From CAZYVD01 sp964651045 (GTDB lineage: Bacteria; Zhuqueibacterota; QNDG01; DSAB01), in the NCBI GenBank assembly GCA_964651045.1, contig CAZYVD010000031.1:1-29414 (forward strand): 29,414 nt of DNA, read 5' to 3'. How positions within the stretch are numbered: the stretch's first letter is position 1; each line of letters begins with the position of its first letter. The position numbers and the translations under genes were made by a program. Positions 9,481 to 17,085 of the stretch are shown here, piece by piece. The notes under the pieces were generated by a model. The model ran no database searches, was not told the origin of the DNA, and worked only from the letters and a program-made list of their open reading frames with translations.

Positions 9481-10560
9481 ATGAAGAGACTAACCTTAAT
9501 TACATTTATACTGGCAGTTCAGATCTTTTCATTATCAATCTCTCTTTATGGAGAAGAGAGGAGAAGAGATTTTTCAGGAAAGGTAGTGCTGCTAACACCT
9601 TCCAGGAATGAGAAGATAAGAGGTGGAAGGCTTGTATTCAGATGGAGAGTTGAGATAAGCGACAGCTCATTTTCAGGGGTTAAAGAATATGAAGTTGTTT
9701 TTGAATCACCACGACTCAATTTTCTTCGTCGATTTAAAGTTGTTTCACAAGACTCGTTGAAAAACGAATCGATTTTAGAATTTAAGGAGTGTCGTGATAT
9801 ATTTCGACGGCACGGAAGGTATTACTGGAAGGTAATAGCATTTGATGATATGGGGAGGAAGATTCAATCAGAGAGGCGTGAGTTTGTTATAGAATCGCGT
9901 GTTACATACAGAAGAAGGGGCACATGGATTTATCCCTATCTGTTTCAGTTTCAATATGTTCAAATAGTTCCGACTGATGAATTGAAAGATTTTTTAAAGG
10001 ATCTCAAATCAAAAGAGCAGTTTGAAGATTATTTTAATGCCGGGATAGTGATTCGTCAGGAGGTTTTATCAAGATGCTCATTCGAGTTTCAGGAAAGGTT
10101 CTTTATTCTATCTCACTTTGGTCTTGGATTTGAAGCCTCAACTAGGATGAGGCTATTTAATACGGTCTACTTTTCAATATATCCAAGAGTGGCTGGAGAA
10201 TCGATCTGGTTTTCAACAGGAATAAGGAGGTATTCAAATCATCTCTATTCTCTAAGAATAGGGGGTGACTGCACTATAAATCCGAATAAAAGCATTACAC
10301 TTATTGGAAGCTGGATTCCTGCTTACAGAATAAGATATGAAAAAAAGGGAGACAACCTCTGTACCTTTATGGGAAAAGGATGGGAATTTGGAGTGCGTTT
10401 AATCATTCCTGAAAGCATGATCGAGACGTTTCGATTCTTGGGAGTTGAAATTGATTTCAGGAGAATTCCACTGGAGTTTCGATTCGCAAAGATTCAGGAT
10501 TCTTATACCGGCACTACTGTAGAGATGAGATACTTCAGCATAAAATATGTTATCATGTAG
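9481..10560 (+). CDS. Secreted Ig/FN3-like plus probable outer-membrane beta-barrel protein
   Basis: 359 aa if started at the ATG at 9481, which gives a clean signal peptide MKRLTLITFILAVQIFSLS; an in-frame ATG at 9442 lies inside the upstream gene and would spoil it. AGGGAGAAGG lies 14 bases ahead of the chosen start, a little far. Residues about 30-140 look like one Ig/FN3-type unit (VLLTPSRNEKIRGGRLVFRW, RYYWKVIAFDDMG). Residues about 150-359 are short alternating strands rich in aromatic and charged residues, ending in YFSIKYVIM, as expected of a small outer-membrane barrel with a C-terminal hydrophobic strand. No named family was recognised. Its position, between the PorV-like gene and the ExbB-like gene, suggests it belongs to the same envelope complex. 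Confidence 0.7.
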   Translation: MKRLTLITFILAVQIFSLSISLYGEERRRDFSGKVVLLTPSRNEKIRGGRLVFRWRVEISDSSFSGVKEYEVVFESPRLNFLRRFKVVSQDSLKNESILEFKECRDIFRRHGRYYWKVIAFDDMGRKIQSERREFVIESRVTYRRRGTWIYPYLFQFQYVQIVPTDELKDFLKDLKSKEQFEDYFNAGIVIRQEVLSRCSFEFQERFFILSHFGLGFEASTRMRLFNTVYFSIYPRVAGESIWFSTGIRRYSNHLYSLRIGGDCTINPNKSITLIGSWIPAYRIRYEKKGDNLCTFMGKGWEFGVRLIIPESMIETFRFLGVEIDFRRIPLEFRFAKIQDSYTGTTVEMRYFSIKYVIM

Positions 10561-10577
10561 TAGGGCTCATTCGTCAT

Positions 10578-10583
10578 GGAGGA
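10578..10583 (+). promoter_or_regulatory. Ribosome binding site that fixes the ExbB-like start at 10591
   Basis: GGAGGA with a 7-base gap to the ATG at 10591. The upstream in-frame ATG at 10576 overlaps this site and has no ribosome site of its own. Confidence 0.7.
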
Positions 10584-10590
10584 AAATGGA

Positions 10591-11913
10591 ATGAATCTAA
10601 AAAAATTACTTGCCATGTTCTTTATAATCTTTGTTGCCGTCAATCATCACTGTTTTGCATTTGAAGGTGAGATACGGCTTCATCTGAACGATTTGAAAAG
10701 AGTGGTTCACAAGAATATTCTTGGGGTTCCTGATAGAGTAGATGTAACAATTTTCTGGGATGCATATAGCAGGGATGGAGGCCAGTGGGTGAGGTCAGAC
10801 ATTTCGACTTTTGAATCCTTCACTGCAATCTGTGGAGAGAAGGGAGATGAGAAGAGCATTGAGGAGTCAGAACAGATAGATCAAAATTTTTATTCTTTCA
10901 AAGACAGAATCGCAGGAAAGGAGTATTTCTTTACTGTTAAGGGGAAGATGAAGGGAGGAGAGGTTATATACTCTGATACGGCATGGGTAGTTACAGGAAA
11001 GTTATACACAGATATAAACGCTGCTTCCATTAAGTGGTATCATTGGATTCCTTTTAATGGCAGAATACCTCTGTGGGTTCTAGGCAGAGAGAGATTCTAT
11101 GACGGAGCCACACGGGCAGGTAAAATCGCATTTTGGCTGATCTGGAATTTCTTCCTTGCAGGCATGATGATATGGGGTTTCTTCTGCATACGGATTCTTA
11201 GTTTAGGGAATGTGTTTCCGCTGCGTAGGGGGCTTAGAATTGGAAAAGGATATGAAGGCATATACAACAGCCTTGAGTCGCGGGAGTTCAGGAGCATTAT
11301 AGAAGAGTGGAGGGATATTGTAAAGAGGTGCAATGAGAATATCAGAAGAGAGTTGGAGGAAGGAAGCTGCTCTGATATAACAGAAATAGAGAGTGCAAAC
11401 ACTACCTTCTGGCGTGACAAGGGGGCAAAGGTGATCAGAAATCTCATCCGACGAGTTTCTCTACCGAGCATGATCAGGTTTCCTGCTGCCAGAATCATAA
11501 AGGCAGGACTGGAGAATCACGAGTTAGGTGGATTTCACTGGCTCGAAGTGTCAAGAGAGGTGGATCGTGCAATAGAGAACAGGGCATCCTCTGAAATAGA
11601 AAGATTGCGGAGGGAAAGCCTCATAGACTGGTTGTGGAATCTAGGCACTCTTGCTCCTCTGATCGGACTTTTTGGAACAGCCACGGGAATTTCCCATGCA
11701 TTTGCAATGTTAACTTTTGTAAAATCAAATATAACCCAGTCTGAGCTGGTCAAGAGTCTTGCTGGTGGTATTTATGAAGCTCTTTGGACCACTATTGAAG
11801 GGCTATTTGTTGGGATCATTCTCATGCTTCTCTACTACTGGTACAATAACAAGTTAAGCTGGATCTACTCCAAGTGGGAGGAGATCTATGTTTATGTTGC
11901 CGAAAAACTATAA
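10591..11913 (+). CDS. MotA/TolQ/ExbB-type proton channel subunit with N-terminal periplasmic extension
   Basis: 440 aa from the ATG at 10591. A signal peptide or first membrane anchor (about residues 5-23) is followed by a beta-rich, probably periplasmic segment to about 150. Hydrophobic segments lie at about 179-204, 346-372 and 398-418. The last two carry the MotA/TolQ/ExbB signature: LGTLAPLIGLFGTATGI (351-367), then KSLAGGIYEALWTTIEGLFVGI (388-409). Between segments 1 and 2 is the typical cytoplasmic helical loop. ExbB/TolQ proteins form the pentameric stator that, with ExbD/TolR, uses the proton gradient to move a periplasm-spanning partner. Typical ExbB is about 240 aa; the extra N-terminal domain is unusual. 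Two ExbD-like genes and a TonB-like gene follow directly. ExbB versus TolQ cannot be settled here. Confidence 0.9.
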   Translation: MNLKKLLAMFFIIFVAVNHHCFAFEGEIRLHLNDLKRVVHKNILGVPDRVDVTIFWDAYSRDGGQWVRSDISTFESFTAICGEKGDEKSIEESEQIDQNFYSFKDRIAGKEYFFTVKGKMKGGEVIYSDTAWVVTGKLYTDINAASIKWYHWIPFNGRIPLWVLGRERFYDGATRAGKIAFWLIWNFFLAGMMIWGFFCIRILSLGNVFPLRRGLRIGKGYEGIYNSLESREFRSIIEEWRDIVKRCNENIRRELEEGSCSDITEIESANTTFWRDKGAKVIRNLIRRVSLPSMIRFPAARIIKAGLENHELGGFHWLEVSREVDRAIENRASSEIERLRRESLIDWLWNLGTLAPLIGLFGTATGISHAFAMLTFVKSNITQSELVKSLAGGIYEALWTTIEGLFVGIILMLLYYWYNNKLSWIYSKWEEIYVYVAEKL

Positions 11914-11927
11914 AATTAGGTTCAGCA

Positions 11928-12545
11928 ATGGCATTCAAACGTACGGATGAAAAAAAGGGGCTGAGTCTTCCAGGACTGATCGATATAATTTTTCTTCTGC
12001 TGATATTTTCGCTTGTTACTCTTTCCATCTCTCAGGCAAGAATAGAGAAGAATGTAGCTGGCAATAAGGAGATAGAATTTGACCTTCCTGAGATGAGGAG
12101 TAGTGATGTGGTTGAGGCTGACAACCTTCTCAAGACATTGATGTTCCAGATAGAACTTGTAGATAATTCGGATGAAAAGAGTGGTAAGGTTGTTTATGTT
12201 CTTCGGCCTCTGGAAGACAGGCCAATATCGATAAGGGGTGCAAGACAGAGAGCTTTACAAGATTCACTATTTGCCGTTTTTCCAGAAAATTTTCTCGAGC
12301 TAAATGATAAAGATTTCTCAGACACCCCTCCATGCAAATTGATAGAGAGATCGATAAGAGAGTACAAGGAAAACCATTTTTTCAATCCCAGTCCAGCGAA
12401 TCGTATTGAGATTAGAGCAGTAAAGTCAACAGAATTTCGCATATTTAACTACATTTTAAATCTATGCAGCAGCTACGGTGATACGATTCCACAGGTCATC
12501 ATACACACTCTTGGTGGCAGGGAGGTGAGAGATGGCATTCAGTAA
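11928..12545 (+). CDS. ExbD/TolR family protein, first copy
   Basis: 205 aa from the ATG at 11928, 14 bases after the ExbB-like stop; longer readings start inside the ExbB gene and add cysteine-rich residues without meaning. A short cytoplasmic N-terminus leads to one membrane helix with LPGLIDIIFLLLIFSLV; Asp19 sits where ExbD and TolR carry the essential proton-binding aspartate. The periplasmic part is about 165 residues, longer than typical ExbD (about 140 aa in total), and differs from the second copy. It overlaps the next gene by 14 bases, which implies translational coupling. With the ExbB-like protein it should form the proton-driven motor in the inner membrane. Confidence 0.88.
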   Translation: MAFKRTDEKKGLSLPGLIDIIFLLLIFSLVTLSISQARIEKNVAGNKEIEFDLPEMRSSDVVEADNLLKTLMFQIELVDNSDEKSGKVVYVLRPLEDRPISIRGARQRALQDSLFAVFPENFLELNDKDFSDTPPCKLIERSIREYKENHFFNPSPANRIEIRAVKSTEFRIFNYILNLCSSYGDTIPQVIIHTLGGREVRDGIQ

Positions 12546-13134
12546 AGTCAAGATAAAGAAGGATAGACTGGAGCTGGTCTCTCTGATAGATATGATATTT
12601 ATTTTACTGGTATTTTTTCTTGTAACAAGTTTTGTCATGCGTACTCCTCTTCAGGAGACGATTCTATACATTCCCACACCTGAGAATGTTTTGGGAAGAG
12701 CTCAGATAGTAATTCAAATAATAGACAAGAATCGTGTGCTGTGGCTCGATGATAGCGCATCCTCAATAGTTGAGCAGATAGAAAGAAATTACGGGTATCT
12801 TTCTGAAACACGTCTCAGGAATCGGATATTTTCTGCATTGATTAATGAGAACATACTCTCTTTTTCTCAGATGCAGGAAAGATTGACGCTTCTATGCAAC
12901 AGGGCAGATGAGAATTCATTTTCAGATTATTTTGTACTGATCCGATGTCCTAATGAAGTTCCATTTTCAATGGTAATAAGTATCATATCGAAGATAAATG
13001 ATACCAGATACAGAAATATTCGGTATGGTTGTGTGGGAGGCACACTCGATGAGATTAAGAATTCCAGGGCGATTCGAACTGCCGTTGAAAGATATAGAGG
13101 TAAGATCAGGAAAAACATTATAATAGATTTTTGA
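12532..13134 (+). CDS. ExbD/TolR family protein, second copy
   Basis: 200 aa. The start ATG lies inside the end of the previous gene and is preceded by GGGAGGTGAG, a strong ribosome site. One N-terminal membrane helix with LVSLIDMIFILLVFFLVTSF retains the key aspartate (Asp20). The periplasmic region ends in residues such as IIIDF and has ExbD-like character (LIRCPNEVPFSMVISIISKIND, resembling the usual I-x-AD-x-x-x-P-Y-x-x-V pattern). Its sequence is clearly different from the first copy outside the membrane helix, so this is not a recent duplication. Two ExbD proteins per ExbB occur in some TonB and Tol-like systems and allow a mixed ExbD dimer. Confidence 0.88.
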   Translation: MAFSKVKIKKDRLELVSLIDMIFILLVFFLVTSFVMRTPLQETILYIPTPENVLGRAQIVIQIIDKNRVLWLDDSASSIVEQIERNYGYLSETRLRNRIFSALINENILSFSQMQERLTLLCNRADENSFSDYFVLIRCPNEVPFSMVISIISKINDTRYRNIRYGCVGGTLDEIKNSRAIRTAVERYRGKIRKNIIIDF

Positions 13135-13152
13135 TACAGGGGAGAGAGGACG

Positions 13153-13752
13153 TTGAGAGGCGATCTCTATACAAGATACATTGTTGGTGTTATAGGAGCA
13201 TTGTTTTTTTCTGTCATAACATTTATTATCATAAAACAGATTGCCTTCTGGCGCCTTCCCTTTGACAGGGTACAGATTCCATCACTTCTGTATCATGAAA
13301 AGATTGAAATACCACCACGTCCTGGTATAAAGGGAATAGTGATATCAGGACCCGAAATAAAGCCTGCCGTCTTTGAGATAGACCTTTCTCAGGCAGGAGT
13401 AATTCCGCTTGACTGGAATAGATTAAATTCTGTCGATCCGCATGCAGACATAAAGGTCAAATGCACTCTGAACAAACAGGGAAGGCTTACATTTTCGCGG
13501 AACGATATTTTAATGGAAGGGCACACAGAGGCAGGCGTGATGATACAGAACGCATTGAGGACATGGATATATAAACCCTACAAGATGGGTATTATTAAAT
13601 TCTGGTTCAATCTTCCATCCAAGGGGAAAAAACTTATAATTGATACAGGCGGCCTTTACAGGAGAGGAGAGCTGCCGCAGTATGTGCCTCTGTATGACGG
13701 ACTGATATATTATATAGAGGGCATTACAATTGATGAGTTACAGATAAAGTAA
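13153..13752 (+). CDS. TonB/TolA-like periplasmic energy-transfer protein (TTG start)
   Basis: 199 aa. The start is TTG, supported by GGGGAGAG about 8 bases ahead. One N-terminal membrane anchor (about residues 9-28). Residues about 98-155 resemble a TonB C-terminal domain: KCTLNKQGRLTFSRNDIL, then ALRTWIYKPYKMGIIKFWFNLP, which matches the usual A-L-x-x-W-x-(F/Y)-x-P pattern. The Pro/Lys-rich spacer that lets classical TonB cross the periplasm is absent; only a short stretch (about 36-95) separates anchor and domain. After the domain come about 40 extra residues. Its place right after ExbB-ExbD-ExbD supports the assignment. Which outer-membrane partner it contacts is unknown; the two barrels of this operon are candidates. 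Confidence 0.72.
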   Translation: MRGDLYTRYIVGVIGALFFSVITFIIIKQIAFWRLPFDRVQIPSLLYHEKIEIPPRPGIKGIVISGPEIKPAVFEIDLSQAGVIPLDWNRLNSVDPHADIKVKCTLNKQGRLTFSRNDILMEGHTEAGVMIQNALRTWIYKPYKMGIIKFWFNLPSKGKKLIIDTGGLYRRGELPQYVPLYDGLIYYIEGITIDELQIK

Positions 13753-13778
13753 AACTTTTAAAATATGGGGTAAATTTG

Positions 13779-16700
13779 ATGCGTAGAGTATTAAAGGTAA
13801 TTTTAATAATAATAGCTACGATTGGTTTCCTGGAAGGCCAGGAGTTTTATAAATCAAAGGGATTGGAGCTTTTTAATCAGGGTAGATATAGAGCAGCCAT
13901 TGACTCGATGATGAAATGGGCAGATAGATATACTTCTGAGAGGGGAATCACATATTACTATATAGGAGAATCCTATTACAATCTTGGCCTTGATTCAAGA
14001 CGACAACAAGAGGCAGTCGACTATTTTAAAAAGTCTGCAGAATTTTTCAGGAATGCAGAAAAGCAGTCGGATATAATCTCACGCTATCCTGATAAATTGA
14101 AAGAGACAAAATACAAACAGGGATGGTGTTTCTTTAGACTGGCCGAGCTGGAGAGGGATCCTATTCAATCCCTCAATAAGGCAGTGGCTGTTTTCTCCGA
14201 ACTTGCATCCTCTGGCAGAGACACACTTTCAATTTTCTCTCTATATATGAAGGGTGAGGCTTATTACAGGCTCAACAGATGGAAACAGATGGTTATGTCC
14301 ATGTCTTTAAATCCTGGCGAGAAGCTAACGGCTGCAAAACAGATAGTCGATTACCTTCAGAATAGTGAGAATGCATTCCTTGGAGTCGTCAGGTCGAGAA
14401 ACATTAACAAGTATCTTAGATATTGTGCAAGGCTTCGATATCAGGACATATTTGTCGAGTATGGCAGACTCTATGATCAAATGGATCAGGAACTCATCGG
14501 TCAAATAACCGATCCAAGAAAAAAGGGTGATCCTCTCCAGACAGCAAGGTTTTACTTTCAGGAGGCCAACTATTGGTCTGTTTATTCATCGATGGATGTT
14601 GAAGGAAAAAGAATATTAAGGCCGATCGTAATCTATTCTGATCTGTTTAAAAATCTAAATCTATTTCTCATAACAGGCGATGATAATGAGAGGCAGCGTT
14701 TCAACAGCGTGCTGGACAGTCTTGAATCTTTTCAGTTTCAGAATGACAGATACCTTTTTATGGGTTTCAGAGACAATAGAAGTGGTGTTGATGAGGATGT
14801 ATATTATCGCCTGATCGACCCGAATACGAGCAGTTATATTAAGGCGGCAAAATCGTTTCCAGAAGCGCTTTATTGGCTCGGCTGGGCACAGTTTATTGCA
14901 AACAGGAGCGAGAGTGAAACAAACTTTAAGAAGTTCCTGGAAAACACAAGTAGTATCACAAATGACCCCAGAATTAGGTTTCTTCGTGAAGATGCCAGAT
15001 ACAGGTTGCTTCTGCTGAGATTTGATGAATATGCAAATGACAAGAGGGTCTTGAGGCAGCTCAAGAGTCAGATCGAAAGATTCAATCCTGAAAATGCGTA
15101 TATAAAGGATCAAACAGATCTTCTTTATCAGTTAGTAAGAGTCGGTCTTGGGGAATCGATCTGGGGAAGCATATTGGGGGCTCAGAATAGTGAAGAGAAG
15201 TTTAAGAATGCATTCACACTGATTCAGAATATGATGGTGAGGGCTACTAAGGTAACGGGTAAGAAAAGGGTACCCTATCTTGAGTATTTAAACCGTCTTT
15301 TCCGCATTACAGAGGATAGAAAAAGAGAGGAGACGACATTTTTTAAGGGACTGACAGAATTTCTTCGGGCAGAGATACAGGAGACAGACAAAAACAAGAG
15401 GCGTTATTACTTCAGTTCTGCAAAACTGCTCAGCTCTGTGCGTGGTGTCTATAAGAACGAGGCCGATTATGTAAGGGCGAGAAGTTATTTTGCTGCAGCA
15501 AAACACGAGTCGAACGAGAAGCAGAGAACAAGAGTACTGAGAATGGCCAAACCGATCTTTATAAATCTGATTAACAGGGCCCATAGCTTAAGATCTGTTT
15601 ACTATCTGGGCGAGATATTCAGAATAGAGGGGAACGATCTTGTCGCAAGAAAGTGTTATGAAGTAGTAAAAGAGAAGACAAGGAACAAAATAAGTGGTGA
15701 GTTCTGGTACAACAATGCAGAGGCAGGAATTCAGAATTGTGGATTTATGGGTGACTCTACAAAGCTGTCCAGTATAAGAATAAATGAGGTTTTATTTCCT
15801 GAAAGTCTGCTTGTCATGAATGGTGAAGTAATATCTCTTGAGAAGTTTGCCGATCCGGCATTTGTTAGACGGCAGTACTGGGAAAGGGCTTTAAATCTGA
15901 TACTTGAGTTTGGAATGACAAAGAGATCAATATATCCTACAGATACGAGACCGTTTAATTCTCGCTTCTGGCAAAGATCTTTTGGTAATGTAAGTGCAAA
16001 GATATGGGAGAGACGGGGTGCAATCACATCCGGTCTTGAATTGGTTGTCCTGTTCCCCGATGGAGTGGATCGTGATGTTGAAGTCAGATTTAATGGACTT
16101 ACTATAACAAAGTCCAGAGATGGGATATATCAGAAAATACCAATAATGATGAATCAGGTAGCAGAGATAAGAGTGGAGAGTCCGCAGTTCTATCCATATA
16201 TAAAGACAAAGAGATTTACCCGGCCTGGAGTAGAGAGGATCGTTATCCCACTGCTTTTCAGGAAGATGTTTTTGAGTAAGGGTTTCGGAGTGGATAAGGA
16301 TATACGTGTCGCCTATTTTACAAGAAGGCTCGACAAGAGTATAATAGTTTATCCGGCAACATATCCATTTTCGGCAACTACATATCTCTATAAAGATTTT
16401 CAGTCGAATCTTAACTACAGAGATTTTGCCTATTCTGCTGTGATGGATGCATTTCTTGTTGTTCATGGGGATCCAAAGAGCCTGCTTGTCTACAGCAATG
16501 ATAACATGATATCAAAAGAAGGGGTTTTGAATTTAATTGTACCCGAGGGAGTAGATACATTAAAGAGTCCTGAGGGAGTTGCAGTAGATTCAAAGGGAAA
16601 TATTTTTATTACAGATTGGGACTCCCACCGTATATTTGTGTTCAGGAGTGATGGATCTTTTGTTAGAGTGTTCGGGAGTTTTGGATATAATAGAAGGGGA

Positions 16701-17006
16701 GAGAGTGGCAGACCCGTTCATCTCATGTTTCCTACTAGTATAGCAATAGCAGAGGATAGAGAAGGTGTTCTCATCGAAGGCAAAAGAGTCTTTAGAGACC
16801 CATACATTTTTGTTGCAGATAGAAATGGAGTTCATATATTGGATGTCGAGGGACACTATTGGGATACTATTGAACCACAAGGGATGGAGAAGGGCACCCT
16901 CTATAGCATTGAGGTGGCTGGATACGATGAAAATCAGCGTCTCTATATAGTCAACAGAAAGAGCGGCCAGATTCAGAGGTTCAGTACAGGCTCTATAAAG
17001 AGATAA
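13779..17006 (+). CDS. Very large secreted TPR protein with C-terminal NHL repeats
   Basis: 1075 aa from the ATG at 13779 with GGGG 8 bases ahead; the TTG one codon earlier is a weaker option. A signal peptide (about residues 4-20) puts it in the periplasm or on the surface. Helical TPR-like units dominate to about residue 690 (GLELFNQGRYRAAIDSMMKW, YYIGESYYNLG, YKQGWCFFRLAEL, ARSYFAAAKHESNEKQRTR). A beta-sandwich segment near 752-805 resembles a PEGA-type unit. From about 925 NHL-type propeller strings appear (PEGVAVDSKGNIFITDWDSH, RIFVFRSDGSFVRVFGSFG, FVADRNGVHILD). Only about 150 residues of NHL sequence remain, roughly three blades, fewer than a closed six-blade propeller unless upstream residues contribute. 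It closes the operon; a scaffold role for the envelope complex is inference. Confidence 0.8.
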   Translation: MRRVLKVILIIIATIGFLEGQEFYKSKGLELFNQGRYRAAIDSMMKWADRYTSERGITYYYIGESYYNLGLDSRRQQEAVDYFKKSAEFFRNAEKQSDIISRYPDKLKETKYKQGWCFFRLAELERDPIQSLNKAVAVFSELASSGRDTLSIFSLYMKGEAYYRLNRWKQMVMSMSLNPGEKLTAAKQIVDYLQNSENAFLGVVRSRNINKYLRYCARLRYQDIFVEYGRLYDQMDQELIGQITDPRKKGDPLQTARFYFQEANYWSVYSSMDVEGKRILRPIVIYSDLFKNLNLFLITGDDNERQRFNSVLDSLESFQFQNDRYLFMGFRDNRSGVDEDVYYRLIDPNTSSYIKAAKSFPEALYWLGWAQFIANRSESETNFKKFLENTSSITNDPRIRFLREDARYRLLLLRFDEYANDKRVLRQLKSQIERFNPENAYIKDQTDLLYQLVRVGLGESIWGSILGAQNSEEKFKNAFTLIQNMMVRATKVTGKKRVPYLEYLNRLFRITEDRKREETTFFKGLTEFLRAEIQETDKNKRRYYFSSAKLLSSVRGVYKNEADYVRARSYFAAAKHESNEKQRTRVLRMAKPIFINLINRAHSLRSVYYLGEIFRIEGNDLVARKCYEVVKEKTRNKISGEFWYNNAEAGIQNCGFMGDSTKLSSIRINEVLFPESLLVMNGEVISLEKFADPAFVRRQYWERALNLILEFGMTKRSIYPTDTRPFNSRFWQRSFGNVSAKIWERRGAITSGLELVVLFPDGVDRDVEVRFNGLTITKSRDGIYQKIPIMMNQVAEIRVESPQFYPYIKTKRFTRPGVERIVIPLLFRKMFLSKGFGVDKDIRVAYFTRRLDKSIIVYPATYPFSATTYLYKDFQSNLNYRDFAYSAVMDAFLVVHGDPKSLLVYSNDNMISKEGVLNLIVPEGVDTLKSPEGVAVDSKGNIFITDWDSHRIFVFRSDGSFVRVFGSFGYNRRGESGRPVHLMFPTSIAIAEDREGVLIEGKRVFRDPYIFVADRNGVHILDVEGHYWDTIEPQGMEKGTLYSIEVAGYDENQRLYIVNRKSGQIQRFSTGSIKR

Positions 17007-17085
17007 ATATAATCAATATAGTACCGAGCTCCCCACCATATTGAGATTGTGATGAAGTGAGGAATGTAATTTAGGATGTTTTGAT

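Noticed and set aside
11097..11498. Minus-strand frame of 133 codons opposite the ExbB-like gene
   Set aside because: It mirrors a well-supported membrane protein gene and has no recognised family or ribosome site.
15927..16466. Minus-strand frame of 179 codons opposite the TPR-NHL gene
   Set aside because: The plus-strand frame has clear domains over the same bases; the antisense product is rich in Cys, Ile and Tyr without pattern.
17013..17044. TCAATAT/ATATTGA hairpin after the TPR-NHL gene as a terminator
   Set aside because: The stem is AT-only apart from one C-G pair, the loop is 18 bases and no T run follows.
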